Assembly: GCF_029873635.1 (NCBI RefSeq) | Contig: NC_080423.1 | Span: forward strand, 99,320,397 to 99,384,396 | Reading direction: 5' to 3' | Length of the DNA stretch: 64,000 nucleotides | Source of the DNA: Malania oleifera | Taxonomy: Eukaryota > Streptophyta > Magnoliopsida > Santalales > Ximeniaceae | In this document: positions 34,101 to 46,200 of the stretch, piece by piece | How positions within the stretch are numbered: the first letter of the stretch is position 1 | Layout of the letters: each line of letters starts with the position of its first letter | Notes under the pieces: generated by a model | Database searches by the model: none | What the model was told of the DNA's origin: nothing | Seen by the model: only the letters and a program-made list of their open reading frames with translations | Made by a program: the position numbers and the translations under genes

Positions 34101-37100
34101 TTTTAATAATATTTACTTGTCATATTTTTAATAATGTTTACTATTGTTTTTTCTTTTGGCTTCCAAACCAACTCTTTTGTTTCCTCATCCTTCTTTGAAC
34201 TATGAAGAACAGATATCTCTAGAGGGGGTGTGTATTGTATTGGATTATCAAGATACATCATGTATGTTAGATATTTCAAAATTTTAAATTGACGTGCCCA
34301 CAAGGTACTCCATACTTTTATATAGATGTTTGGAAATTGAAAATGCATTACTTCTGCATTTACGAGGATGGGTTTGAAGCCTCGACTTTGGTCTTGTTTT
34401 GTATTGTTTCTTTGTCAAATGCACACGATTCCAAGTACATGGCTCAAACTCTATGGTTCCAATTGCATAGCAATTGTTTTAAAAATGTAGTTGGAAAATC
34501 ACATGTTTGAATGGCATCTTTGTATGTGAAAAATTATATGTTTATTTTAGAAAAAGCTCTAAATAATGGGGGAAAAAAAAAATCAACACAAGGCACTATG
34601 AAGTTATACCTCCTGATCCTCGTACTTGTTTCATATTCAAGTGGACTTTTATACTTGTTATATATGTTTTGGATAGAACATAGTAAAGTTTGATGGGTTG
34701 TATAGTATATAGACGTACTCCCGCCATATCATAACTCAAAAATTAAAGAATTTCCATATATATATATATATATACACATCTCAGTATTCATATTCCATGT
34801 TTCCATATATTTATTCAATCTTTACTTTTGAATTCTAAATAATTACTGCACTGAATCAGTTAATCTGGAAATTGCCCATTTTTCCTGGTAGTGCATGAGC
34901 CAAGCATAATGCTGTTTTAGCCTCCCAGTTTTTTTGTTCATATGGTTCTTATACAGGTGGATGTTTTGTGTGCTGAGCGGGAAAAGCTTTTGTTCAACAA
35001 TGGATGACCACCAGTTACTGTAGAATTTAGGATTTCCACCCCTTTCCCTGAAAATTCTGAACCCCTTTTTTGCTCTTTTTTTTGTATTTTATAAATCTTG
35101 TTTGTCCACTGTGATCTGAACTTTTCTTTCTTTTTTTTTTCTCCTGTCTTTTACGAGCACTAAATGAAGCAATAATCTAATCCTTATGAGCTATATATCC
35201 CATAATTTATCTAGGATAAAATGGGAAGATGATAGTTTGTAATTGTGGAATGTAATGCTATTGCTAGCTGAGAAATGCGATGGACAGTACTTGGTAAGCA
35301 TCTACAAATCATTCCTACAATATTGGTGATGAAACACTAGTTCTTTTTTTTAATTATCTTTTTAAAGGTTGGGAGATTGTTCTCGGAAGAAAACTATGCA
35401 TGCCTGCCTTGTTTGGTGTTAAAAAAAAGAAAGAGCATGTATCATGGGTATTGTCGTGGCTTGGTTGCCAAATGTGACTTGTGTAGAAAATATTTTGATG
35501 CATGATATCATTGTTATGTATTTGTAACAATTATCCTTGCATAACAACAGTCCAAAGCAGATCATGGTTTAAAGAAAATGAGTGTTTGGCTTATGTTGAC
35601 ATAATGGGCATGGTCATTTTGGGTCTTGGGAACAAAATATAAAATGCTGGAAGAACAGGATGGAGAAGTGCTTTGGGCATGTTGCATGATTGTAGAATGC
35701 CCTTAGAATTAAAAAAAAAACGGGCAACGAAGAAACAATATATCGAAGTAGTAAAAAAGTTGCCTAAATGAGAATGCTAAGTAGATGAGTGGTGTAATAT
35801 TAAACAATAAATTGAGGAATTTGTGGCAAGTTAGGCATAGCATATATAGAAGATAGGAGTTTAGATGGTTTAAGCATTTGTAATGTAGGGCAAACAATGC
35901 ACCCTTAAATTGTCGGAGAGAATTGCTCATGAATGTGTAAATTGGCTGAAAAGGATTTATTTATGTTGACAGATCTTGTCTAAGGCTTGGGGTGTGGTGG
36001 TGGTTGTAGGAAGAGAACAAAATAGAGAGTTGCATGGTATCGAGAATCAAAGAAGTGCATGTCCAATTGGATGGATGTGTGGGAGAAAGCTCTTCTAGGA
36101 TTCCAAGAGCATCACTGACAATGTTGATGGAGGTCTTATCAGAAGGAGCATGGAGGACTTTTCTGGGCTGCCCTTTCAGCAGGATGAGCTAATGAGCGAA
36201 GTTACATCCCACACACAAGATATTAGTTGCGTTGCTTTTGTAATCTCTAAAGATGCGGCCAATTCCTAATTTGTTTGTCATTCCATGCCCCAAGTCACCA
36301 GGCCAAGCTTGATTAGTCTAGTCTTCATATGCTTGGGAGTTCCAAGTCTGAACTGAGATGGATTGATGTGAGGTTTGATATTTGCTGCCTATCCGTTGCA
36401 TGCATAAAAATCTTTCTGGCAAGATCTTCAAGCTGTATGAGAGAATGTAATTCTTTGACGGATTGTATGTACTTCCAATGCGCCTCATCTTAAATATAAT
36501 TAATGCGATGTTTCCTAATTATCCAGGCAATCACTGCCAGCGGCTGTAGAAAGACTGAAATCTTTCTGTAGAGAATGGGTTGGCAGTATGGAGGAATACA
36601 GTTTTTATGCTAGCAAAAGTACTTGGATCCAATTTGGACTGCAGAGGGGAAGCAAACTAGATTTTTGACAATTCAAGACGTCTTAGAAAAACTTTGATGG
36701 AAAGGGGTCAGGTGGCCTCAAAATCCCTTATGCATTTTGAAGAGAACGAACTTGGAAGTTGGAAGGGACCATATCTTGGACCCATTTCAATCATCTTGAA
36801 AGTTGGAGCTAGGGGAAGAGATTTGAAGGATGGCTTGCATTTCCCTCGTCCGTAAATTACTAATGGAAGAAAGGCCCTAGGTTTTGAGTTGAGGGTTATT
36901 TTAGTGAGCTTACTTCTCAAAGAGAGAGATTTGCTTCATGTCTAGCATGCAGTTTGTGGTTTGGTACATCCGGGTACTCCACTTTTATCTCTAGATATTA
37001 ATAGATCTCCATCAGTCTTTCCAGATATTATTAGGCAGTTGGCATTCAAAATTCATCCCATCTTTGAGGATTAACAACTGCCAGAACCAGCAATGACGAC

Positions 37101-38239
37101 GCATGTCAGCTTGTTTTTGTATAATCACCACCAACAATCTTAGGAGCATGAATTTTGGGCTTGAGTTTAAGTTGGTGTGGACCTGAAAAGAATTTTTCAA
37201 TTTTATACTGCATTTAGTAAGTTACTTAAGACTGTAATTTCTTATACGGATTGGAAAACATAGGTTAACCCAAGTTTACGACTTAAACAGTGTTGAAATT
37301 TTAATCCCTTAAGGGCCTACAGTGCTCAATGGGTGGCACATCTTGAATTTATCTCTATAATTAATTAAAAGGGAAAGTCTCTTCATATTTCTTAAATAGC
37401 CCTCATTCCTGCCAAGATATCCTTGCATTACATCATTTATAGATCATAGATATTTAAATAATTTAATAAAATAATTTTAATTTTAAATCTGTGAATTATT
37501 TCTACACATTTTCATTATTTTGAAAACCCAATTATTGTAAGCTCTATGTTCAAATCAAATTCAAATTCACATTTTACACCTTTTAAATTCGGACTTAGAA
37601 CTTACTCATCATATCTATTCTGAACACTCTTATTCTCAGAGACCCCTTCCCCTTACAAGGCAGTGTTCATTAGGAACACACATAATCTTGCTAATATAAT
37701 CTTTTGAAAAACATAATTATAATCTTCAGAAATATACATGTTATTTCTTATATCTTATATATGTATATAGCATTCTGCCCATATTTAAGGCACTCTTCTG
37801 AAAAATTTCGTTTCAAAATTTAAGAACTTCCCTATTGAGATTGGAAAAAGTATATGTAAAGATAATTCTTTAGTGAGAGAGAGTCTTGAGTCAAAATCAA
37901 TCTTGTGACAATTATTTAAAAGTATTTTCCTTTAATAATTATATATATTGTTAATGTGGAGCACACAAGAAAAAAAATCAATTAACAAGACCATACACAG
38001 AGGATGTTTGTGTTATTAATTATAATTAGATATTAATTAAAAAAAATCTAAATCGTGATTATTTCAAATATAATTTTGCAGTGATGCACGACTAAGCACT
38101 AATTACAATAATAATTCAGTATCCACAAAATTAACTTTTAAGGTCATGAAAATCAATTTAATTTTGTAATAGAACTTTTCAAAAGCCTACCATATTCCTA
38201 AAGATGCATAATAAATAATATTTTTTTGATAATATGTGA
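34101..38239. other. Intergenic region between HSF and BPA1-like genes, no gene recognised
   Basis: Mixed A+T-rich sequence with an AT microsatellite near 34758-34774. Short frames (e.g. 35709-35930, 36708-36920, reverse) lack known motifs. No repeat borders could be supported. Confidence 0.65.
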
Positions 38240-38426
38240 TAGGGGTGGCAAAACAGGTCATGACCGAATACATGTCGTGTTACCTATTTAATTAAAATGG
38301 ATTTGAGTTTAAGAAAGAGTGATTTATTTATAAATAGGTCGACTTGAACTTAATTAATAAATAAGTTAGTCAGGTTTGAGTTGAGCACTTGTCGGGTCAC
38401 CTGTTTAGTTTTTTATTAAAAATATT

Positions 38427-38477
<51 letters not shown>

Positions 38478-39168
38478 ATTATGATATTTGATGCATGTAT
38501 GATGATATAACATGTATTTTTTAAATAAGATACAAGTTTTACAACCATATTTTTTGAAATATTTAGAAGGAAAAATGATGAATAGATTGTAGGTGCCATT
38601 TTTTAAATTTTAAATCACTTTAAAAAAAAACATATTAGAGAGAAAGATATATAAATAATAAATAAGTGTTATTAGCTTACAGTATATTAAATGAGAAAAG
38701 AACAAATGAATGTTGTTGTTGTTGTTTTTTTTTAATTTATAAAATTAAAGCGTATTTGGTGAAATTTAGTGAAAAATTAAAATAAATATATTATATATTT
38801 CTTAATGGACACTTAATGGGTATTGTTGTTTTCTTTTAAAATTAACTCATATTTGATGAAATTGAATGAAAAATTAAGATAAATATTTTATATATTTCTT
38901 AACGGATACTTAATGGGTATTGTTGTTTTCTTTTAAAATTAACTCATATTTGATGAAATTTAATGAAAAATTAAAATAAATATATTATATATATCTTAAT
39001 AGATGCTTTATGGGTATCTGTTTGTAGCCCACTTATTAATTAACCGAATTTGAGTTTATGATTTACTCACCTAATTGTAAATGGGTCAATCTGAATCTAA
39101 CTTATTTAAGTATTATTGGTTTATGATGTTACCCAAATTCAATCCGTTGACTCGTTTTATCACCCGTA
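38240..39168. mobile_element. Candidate hAT-like non-autonomous element
   Basis: The left end TAGGGGTGGCAAAACAGGTC and the right end, read in reverse as GGGTGATAAAACGAGTC, are imperfect inverted repeats, with the TAGGGGTG start seen in hAT-like elements at 43720 and 45540. It includes a (TA)n run of about 22 units (38430-38475) and a 97-bp tandem repeat. No 8-bp duplication was found. Confidence 0.5.
38761..39017. repeat. 97-bp tandem repeat, about 2.7 copies
   Basis: Copies start at 38761, 38858 and 38955 with GAAATTNAATGAAAAATTAA and contain TTAATGGGTATTGTTGTTTT. The last copy is incomplete. Confidence 0.85.
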
Positions 39169-40039
39169 ATAGGAGTGTACAACTATAAATTAGACCTAAT
39201 GCATCTACTCCCACATAATAAATTTCTATTTAAATACAAATTTGGTCTCTCAAAAAATCTAACCCAAACCATTTGATTAAAAAATAACAACAATATTTAT
39301 CAAAAATAAAAGAAAAAAAACCAATAAGGTTAATATTCTCAACTATAGAAAAGGCTAGTAATCTATCTCCTATTCCAAATTATGCTAAAAATTTCAAGAG
39401 CACAGCTTATTGATTGCCAGAAAAGAAAAGAAAAGAAAAGAAAAGAAAATAGCAATAGCTGCATGGGAAATAGGATCCCTTAGGAATGAAGCACTTGACC
39501 AGCAGCTGGTGAAGAAATGCAGCTGGGGCAAGTTTGATATGTTTATGTTTTAACTCTAAGCTGCCCCGGGCAACTAACCACATCTTCTCCACACGTATGG
39601 TCAAAAAAATCCACACGTGAGAAACCGGTCCCGGCTTCCCATCGGGTCAAGTCCGGCCCAGTTTGGAGTTAGAGTGTGAGGATAGATATCCAACTGACCC
39701 GATAACAAACAAGCAGGTACTGAATCCGACCCGACCCATATGGATTCTAATTTTATGGGTAAGCTCAATTTCAATCTCCAAAACCAGTTTCAAATTATAA
39801 ATAGGCTTTAGAACCTCATAAGAATTTAGAACAGTTTAAAATTAATTAATTATTAACAACCCGACTCGTTTATTATAACCCAACATGACAGGTCCGGCTT
39901 GGAATTAAATGCCAGACCAGCTGTTGCCCCCGTCGGGTCGGGTTGATCGAGAGGGATATATCCTCCGCATTCTCGCACACAAAGCTCTGATAAGTTTTTG
40001 CTGATATGTATTGTACATTAGGACTAGCTGGCTTTGACT
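39169..40039. other. Upstream intergenic stretch of the BPA1-like gene
   Basis: Holds an AAAAG microsatellite (39420-39447) and a segment at about 39620-39960 rich in CGGGTC/GACCCG words that could be a decayed TE. No gene recognised. Confidence 0.55.
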
Positions 40040-40199
40040 TTAAAAGTCAAGGGGCATTTTCGATTACCAAGAACAAACCAAAGAACGACGTCGTTGCAAA
40101 GGAGTGTGGGAAGACACAAAAGGGCAACGGTGTACCGCGTGACCAGCACTGACACCATTAACTCTCTCTCTCTCTCTCTCGGCCTGCAAATCTAAACCT

Positions 40200-40239
<40 letters not shown>

Positions 40240-40264
40240 TTGTTGCTGCTGCTGCTGTTTCGTC
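40040..40264 (+). promoter_or_regulatory. Proximal promoter and leader of the BPA1-like gene
   Basis: Contains a perfect 12-base palindrome AACGACGTCGTT (40084-40095) with a GACGTC core, a bZIP C-box type site, then two CT tracts (40161-40180 and 40201-40236), typical of plant leaders and of GAGA-binding BPC factors. The ATG follows at 40265. Transcription start not determined. Confidence 0.5.
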
Positions 40265-43200
40265 ATGTCGGTTAGTTCTGAAATTTCTTACCTCTTCTTT
40301 TTGTTTCTCTGGCTTGTTCAGTTATGATGTGTTTGGGTGCTGGGAAAAATGAGGAAATGAAAAGAGAAGAAATGGAAAATATTAAATCGTGTATTTTTGT
40401 TGTTTTGGGGTTTAGGTAACCAGGACAACACAAAGCGTAAGATTTATGTTATTGTTATGATCATTTTTAAAATTTTGTTTCTTCGGTTATGCTTGTCGGG
40501 ATCCAAACCCGCGTTTATTGAGGAGCCGATCATATAAATGTTGAGCCGTTTTGACTTATCAGATCGTTTATTGTGTTGTATCTGCTTAATTTAATTATTA
40601 ATGTCCTATTAACTTTATCGTTTGATCCCTAGTTCTCTCTCTTTCTTTCCCGTAGGTTTTTTCTGTGTAATGCTATATCATATCAGAGACCCCAGTATTT
40701 ACTGAAACGTTTTTCTTTCTTTTTTGGCTGTCTTTCGATTGTACCCATTTGCTAAATTTGCCCATTAATTTCAAAACTCTTACATCTGTGCACGATGCCT
40801 AAAAAGCCCATTGGTTTTTGGGTGCATAGACATTTTGATTTCTTTGGATATGTTTATGTTTTAGGTAGCTTCGATACTGCCTTTGGTTATGCATAAAATG
40901 GTTTGAAAATTTCATTTTTTTTTTTCATTTAATTATGATTTAATATAGCTCAGTCTATATGTACGCTGTTTCTTCATTTGGCTCTGGGAAACTTGAAATT
41001 TCTTACATGTGTTTTTAACCTATCGATTTGTTATTTTTTTTATTTTAACTGAAATACATTTCCTGAAAACAGCATGGCCCATTGACATATATTGTATAAT
41101 TTGTGTTTAATATATTGAAATTTAGTGTTTTATTGGGCGAATGTACATCTGCAGTTTGCAAATGGTAGCATGGTGGATTGACTATTATTTATGGATGAAC
41201 TGATGTATTGCTTCTTTCATATATTTCTTAGCTAAATGAGTAAATTTATTTGAGTAACTACCATTGAGGTCTGAGTCGTAATTGTTTTATGTTGTGTTGG
41301 ATATTTGGTATACACATATAGCCTGTAGTTTATAAGCATCTTTAAGCTTTTTAGGTTGCTGTACCTTTTTCTTTGTGCACTGTTATTTTTTATTTTCCAT
41401 TTCATGTTTGCTTTCTTTGAATAAATTTGTCACTTTGGATTTGCACTCAGATTTTGGAAAACTTAAACGTGGGATCTATTTAGGGTCACCTTTAAGTCAT
41501 CCACAATCTCTTCAAAATCAGGTTCATGCTTTGATTCTAGTCTTCAAGAAATTATCACTCTTCTCACGTAGTCTAAAAGATAAATAAAAATAAAAATGTA
41601 AGGTTATGTGTTTATGTCATATGGGGAATTGTGGATGCTGGTTGATCACTTGTTTCATCATCTTTGTTTTTCTTGGCAGTGAATTTTTCATTTTTGATTC
41701 GGCTAGTGGCAGCCGAGCGTTTCCCTCATGTTGAGGATACAAACGTATGTGTTGTCTTGTATGGGGATGCGGACAGGTTTATTGATCCCTTGTTTCTTCG
41801 CCTTTCATTTGTTTGCTTGGCATTGAGTTATTGGGATTTGGTTTAGCTAAGATCAGCTGCATATTACCCTCATGTTATCACATTCTCTTATAGCGATACT
41901 TGTCATCTCGTGTTATGGGGGTCCAGAGTTGGATTGTAAGATTGTTCAAATTTTAAACTTCAGTATGGGTCATTTGGGAAGCTGTAGGATCTTTGAGGTC
42001 AAGTTTGGTCGCACGGACCTGATTTTGGACTAACTCAGTCTTTGGATTGTTTCAAGATTGTGCAAATTTTGAACTTAATTTGAGTCATTTAGGAAACAGT
42101 CACATAATTTGAGTCATTTAGGAAACAGCTGGATCTTAAAGGAAACATTTGATTGTATGGACTTGATCTTGGATAGAATTCCTCTTATGGCTATCTTATG
42201 CAATTCTTAAGAGTGTCAAACTGGAGGATATATCCAATTTTGGGGACCTGGGACACATATTTTGTAGGTGTTAAATGTGGAAATCAATGTTTTGGAAGGC
42301 AAAGGCATAAGTGAAGCATTTTAACTTGTGGACGGTGAGGCATAACCCCAAGGCATTGATGCAGAGGTCTTCTAGGAATTTATTTTTTTAGATAAATATA
42401 AGTGAATAAATTACATTTTCTCAAAAATAGAAAATAAAAAAATTATGAAATCGAATGTCATTTGTAAACTGCGTGTTGGTAATTCAATGAAAACTAACTA
42501 GAATTCATAAAGTAATCTTGCACAGAGAGCTATAATATTTATAGTTCAAATTATTTTCATGATCTAGGATGCAGCTCTCAATTATTTTGGAAAAGTTCAT
42601 GGGTTTTTGAGATCAACTTGTATTAGGACATATCTTTCATATTAACACGTCTTATAATTTTCTTGCCATATCTAACTTGAGATTCTAACACCCAAAATGT
42701 ATGAGCCCCCTACTAAAAAGGCACAACAGGTGTGCCTTTTGTACAAATGTCTAACTCGTATTCTATAACTAGGTTTCCTTTTGAGATTTGGTGTTTTAAA
42801 CTGTGCGTCAAGGCATGTTGGGCACGCCTTGTCTTGAGACAAGCCTCAATTGAGCCTTCTATAACATTGGTGGGAATCCTTCTATGAAATCTCATAAAAG
42901 TCCTCTGAGTCATGTGCAGTATGTTCAAGATTGAGGTCATGTCTCGGATTCTAGCCCATCAAAGAATTTCACATTTTTGAGGTAGTCCAAACAGAAGAAA
43001 ATAAATTGTTGGCATGTGCCACAGAATATTCATATGTTGTACATATTGGGGTGGCAATGGGTGTTCATTTTTCAACATGCCTGATGAACCTTTTAGTAGT
43101 TAGCAAAACAGTATTCCAACCATTTGGAACTTGTTAATAGTTTGGTAGGGTTTGGGTAATTGGGATTCCTTTTTTGGATTGATCTTAAATAATGTAAAAT

Positions 43201-46200
43201 ATATTACTTTTTACTGCTAGTTACATATATTTTTTTTTAATTTGTTTTCTTTTTAGTTTCTTTTTTAATAAAAAGTCAAAGTTCTAGTACCTGACCAGGG
43301 AACTGTTGCTTTATGTGAAGGCTCTAGAACCAATTATTTTGTATCCAGCAGTGGTCCTAAGAGTTCTCCATGTGGGCAATTGCCTCCTCTAGTCTGGAAA
43401 TCGTGCATTATACTGTTCTTAAAATTGTTTAGAAATTTCCCACCGTTTTGAAATTAGCGTTATAACCCATGTGTTCTGAAAATAATATGATAAATGGCAT
43501 CCTAAAAAGTCTTGCATGTAAAGATTTAAGTGACAAGTAAACTATTTTATGATTGAAATTTGAAAATCTCCCATTATGAGGGAAATAAAAGTTTTTGCTC
43601 TCTCTCGTCATAATCAATAATCTATTAACATAATTCGAAATTAATGCATGTGTTATAGGTTGAATATATGCACGCATGCTAGTGTGCATGCAAGAGCATA
43701 TGACCTCTTGTATGCCATTTAGGGGTGTACAAAATTTACCAGAAAACCGAAAACCGACCCGAAACTGGAGCGAAATGAGTTTCAGTTCGGTCTTGCGTTT
43801 TTTGATTTTGGTTTCGGTTCTTGAAAATTGAAAATTTCGGATTTTGGTTTTTGGTTCGGTTTTGGTTTCCAACCCAAAATTGAATCGAAAAGTCGAAAAA
43901 CCGAAATATCTTATAAAAATATGTATTAATATTGTCCTGCAATATAATATTTAACTAAAATTAATATATTTATAATTAAGTTCTTTAAGTTCAGTTCTGA
44001 ATAAAATAAATACATTTTTTCATGTTATTAGTTTTTTTTTTTATTTATCATAATAGAAATCTAAAGAAAGAGAGAAATAGTTAGCTTTTATAAAGCTGGG
44101 GAGATTCCCTTCCCTCACAAATTTTTGATGTGGGACAACAAGAGCAGGAAAAACAAACATGCTGACGGCTTGCTCATTGCTAAATGCTCCCAGCTTCCGC
44201 ATCCATTCTTGTCCCACATCGGTCTTGGTAGAGATTTGAAATCTCTCCTGCATCTATAAATATAGGTTCTCCCCTTTCCTTGATCACTAATCCAACTACT
44301 GGCTAGGCTTGATTTTATTGCACCTGGTCCACATTTGACTCCCATAATGTGGTTGAGTCTTCCCAATGTTCCCAGCATGCAAGTTTTCATGTAGTGCGCC
44401 AGGTGGACTTCCCATTTGTGGTTGAGTCCTTCAAACTTCCAGAAAAATTTTGGAGGGTTCTGATTATTGGTTAATTATCCAAGCTGAACCAAATAACCGT
44501 TAAACCAATAAGAGAAAAATCGTCGATTTCTGTTCGGTTTCGGTTAAGTAATCTAAGAAACCAAATTTTGCAGTTCGGTGTTTGGCTAAAACCGGACCGT
44601 ACCAAACCAAATTCACCCCTAATGCCATTGCCCCCCCACTAATTTCAACAGCCATGTTTTTTTCTTTTTTAAACTTTCTTTATGTTAAGATCCAATGGAT
44701 ATGCTATGTGCTTTTCATGCTAGTCTGACAATCATGAATACCTGGATGCATTTACATGACAAATAATCTAGACAATCAATAACGGTCTGCACATTCAATT
44801 AAAAATCTCCAGCTTGTAGACGAGAAGGGGCGGGGGCAGTTCTCTCCTTTAAAAGCCCTCTTTTTTCCTTCCATCCAAATTCAAACATGAAAGTGGTGAG
44901 AGGAATAAAAATTCAGCAAGTTGCAGGCCGACTATTTTCACACCTTTGTGAAAGGACCATGCAGCGCTAGCTAAGGCACTCTTGCTTAACTAGTCAGCCT
45001 ATCGCTAAACACACAATGTCAACGGAGGTGTTGTTAATGAATTGCGTTGCTTCAATGTTTACTGCTTGCTTGCCACTGCTTTCATAATTGCTTACTACTT
45101 CCGTTGCTATTTGATTGAATGGTAATGAAAGTATTTCATGGATGAATTGTAGTAAACGATAGGTTGACTAGTTAAGCAAGAGTGCTTTAGTTGGCGACGC
45201 ACGGTCCTTTCACAAAGGTGTGAAAATAGTCTCCATGTTTTTTTTTTTTTTTAAACTTTCTTTATGTTAAGGTCCAATGGATATGCTATGTGCTTTTCAT
45301 GCTAGTCTGACAATCATGAATACCTGGATGCATTTACATGTCAAATAATCTAGACAATCAATAACGGTCTGCACATTCAATTAAAAACGTCCAGCTTGTA
45401 GGGGAGAAGGGGCGGGGGCAGTTCTCTCCTTTAAATGCTTTCTTTTTTCCTTCCATCCAAATTCAAACGTGAAAGTTGTGAGAGGAATAAAAATTCAGCA
45501 AGCCAAGTCCTGAGCCGCCTCACCCAACAGCACTCCAAGTAGGGGTGTGCTCGGAAACCGAACACTGAACCGAAACATATCGGTTCTTAAAATTAAAAAC
45601 TGTTACCGAACTGTAAACCGACGGTTCGGTTTTATTTATTTATTTGTTTTTTTGGTTCGGTTTTCTTTTTCTAACCAAATCACCCAATATTAATAATAGA
45701 CCCATTTCAAATCATTAACTGGGCCTTTATTGGAGAGGGCCAAGCAAAAGCCTGAATTTCTTTGCAGCCCAGATGATGAAAGGCTTGGTTTTATAAGTGG
45801 AGAATGTTCCCCCAAAGCTCATGCCAACTGATGTGGGATTGGGATGTGGGCAATGCATTGAGCATGTGAAATGTGGGCCAGGCGCAATAAATGCAAGCCT
45901 AGCTAGTAGCTGGGTTGGTAGTAAAGGGAAGGGGAGAACCTATATTTATATATGGGGGAGAGACTTCAAATCTCTACCACATCCGATGTGGGACAAGAAT
46001 AGATGGGAAGGCTGGGAGCATTGAGCAATAAGCAAGCCATCAGCTCGTTAGCATGAGAGTTTTTCCAGCACTTCTTGTCCCACATTGAAAATTGGTGAGG
46101 GAGGGGAGTCTGTCCAAGTTTATAAAAGCTAACTATTACTCTCTTTTTTTTATATATATTTCTATTTTGATAATTAAAATTAAAAAATAAGTTAAGTGAG

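Noticed and set aside
39620-39960. CGGGTC/GACCCG-rich stretch as another hAT-like element
   Set aside because: Words resemble the elements nearby but no matching ends or target duplication could be found.
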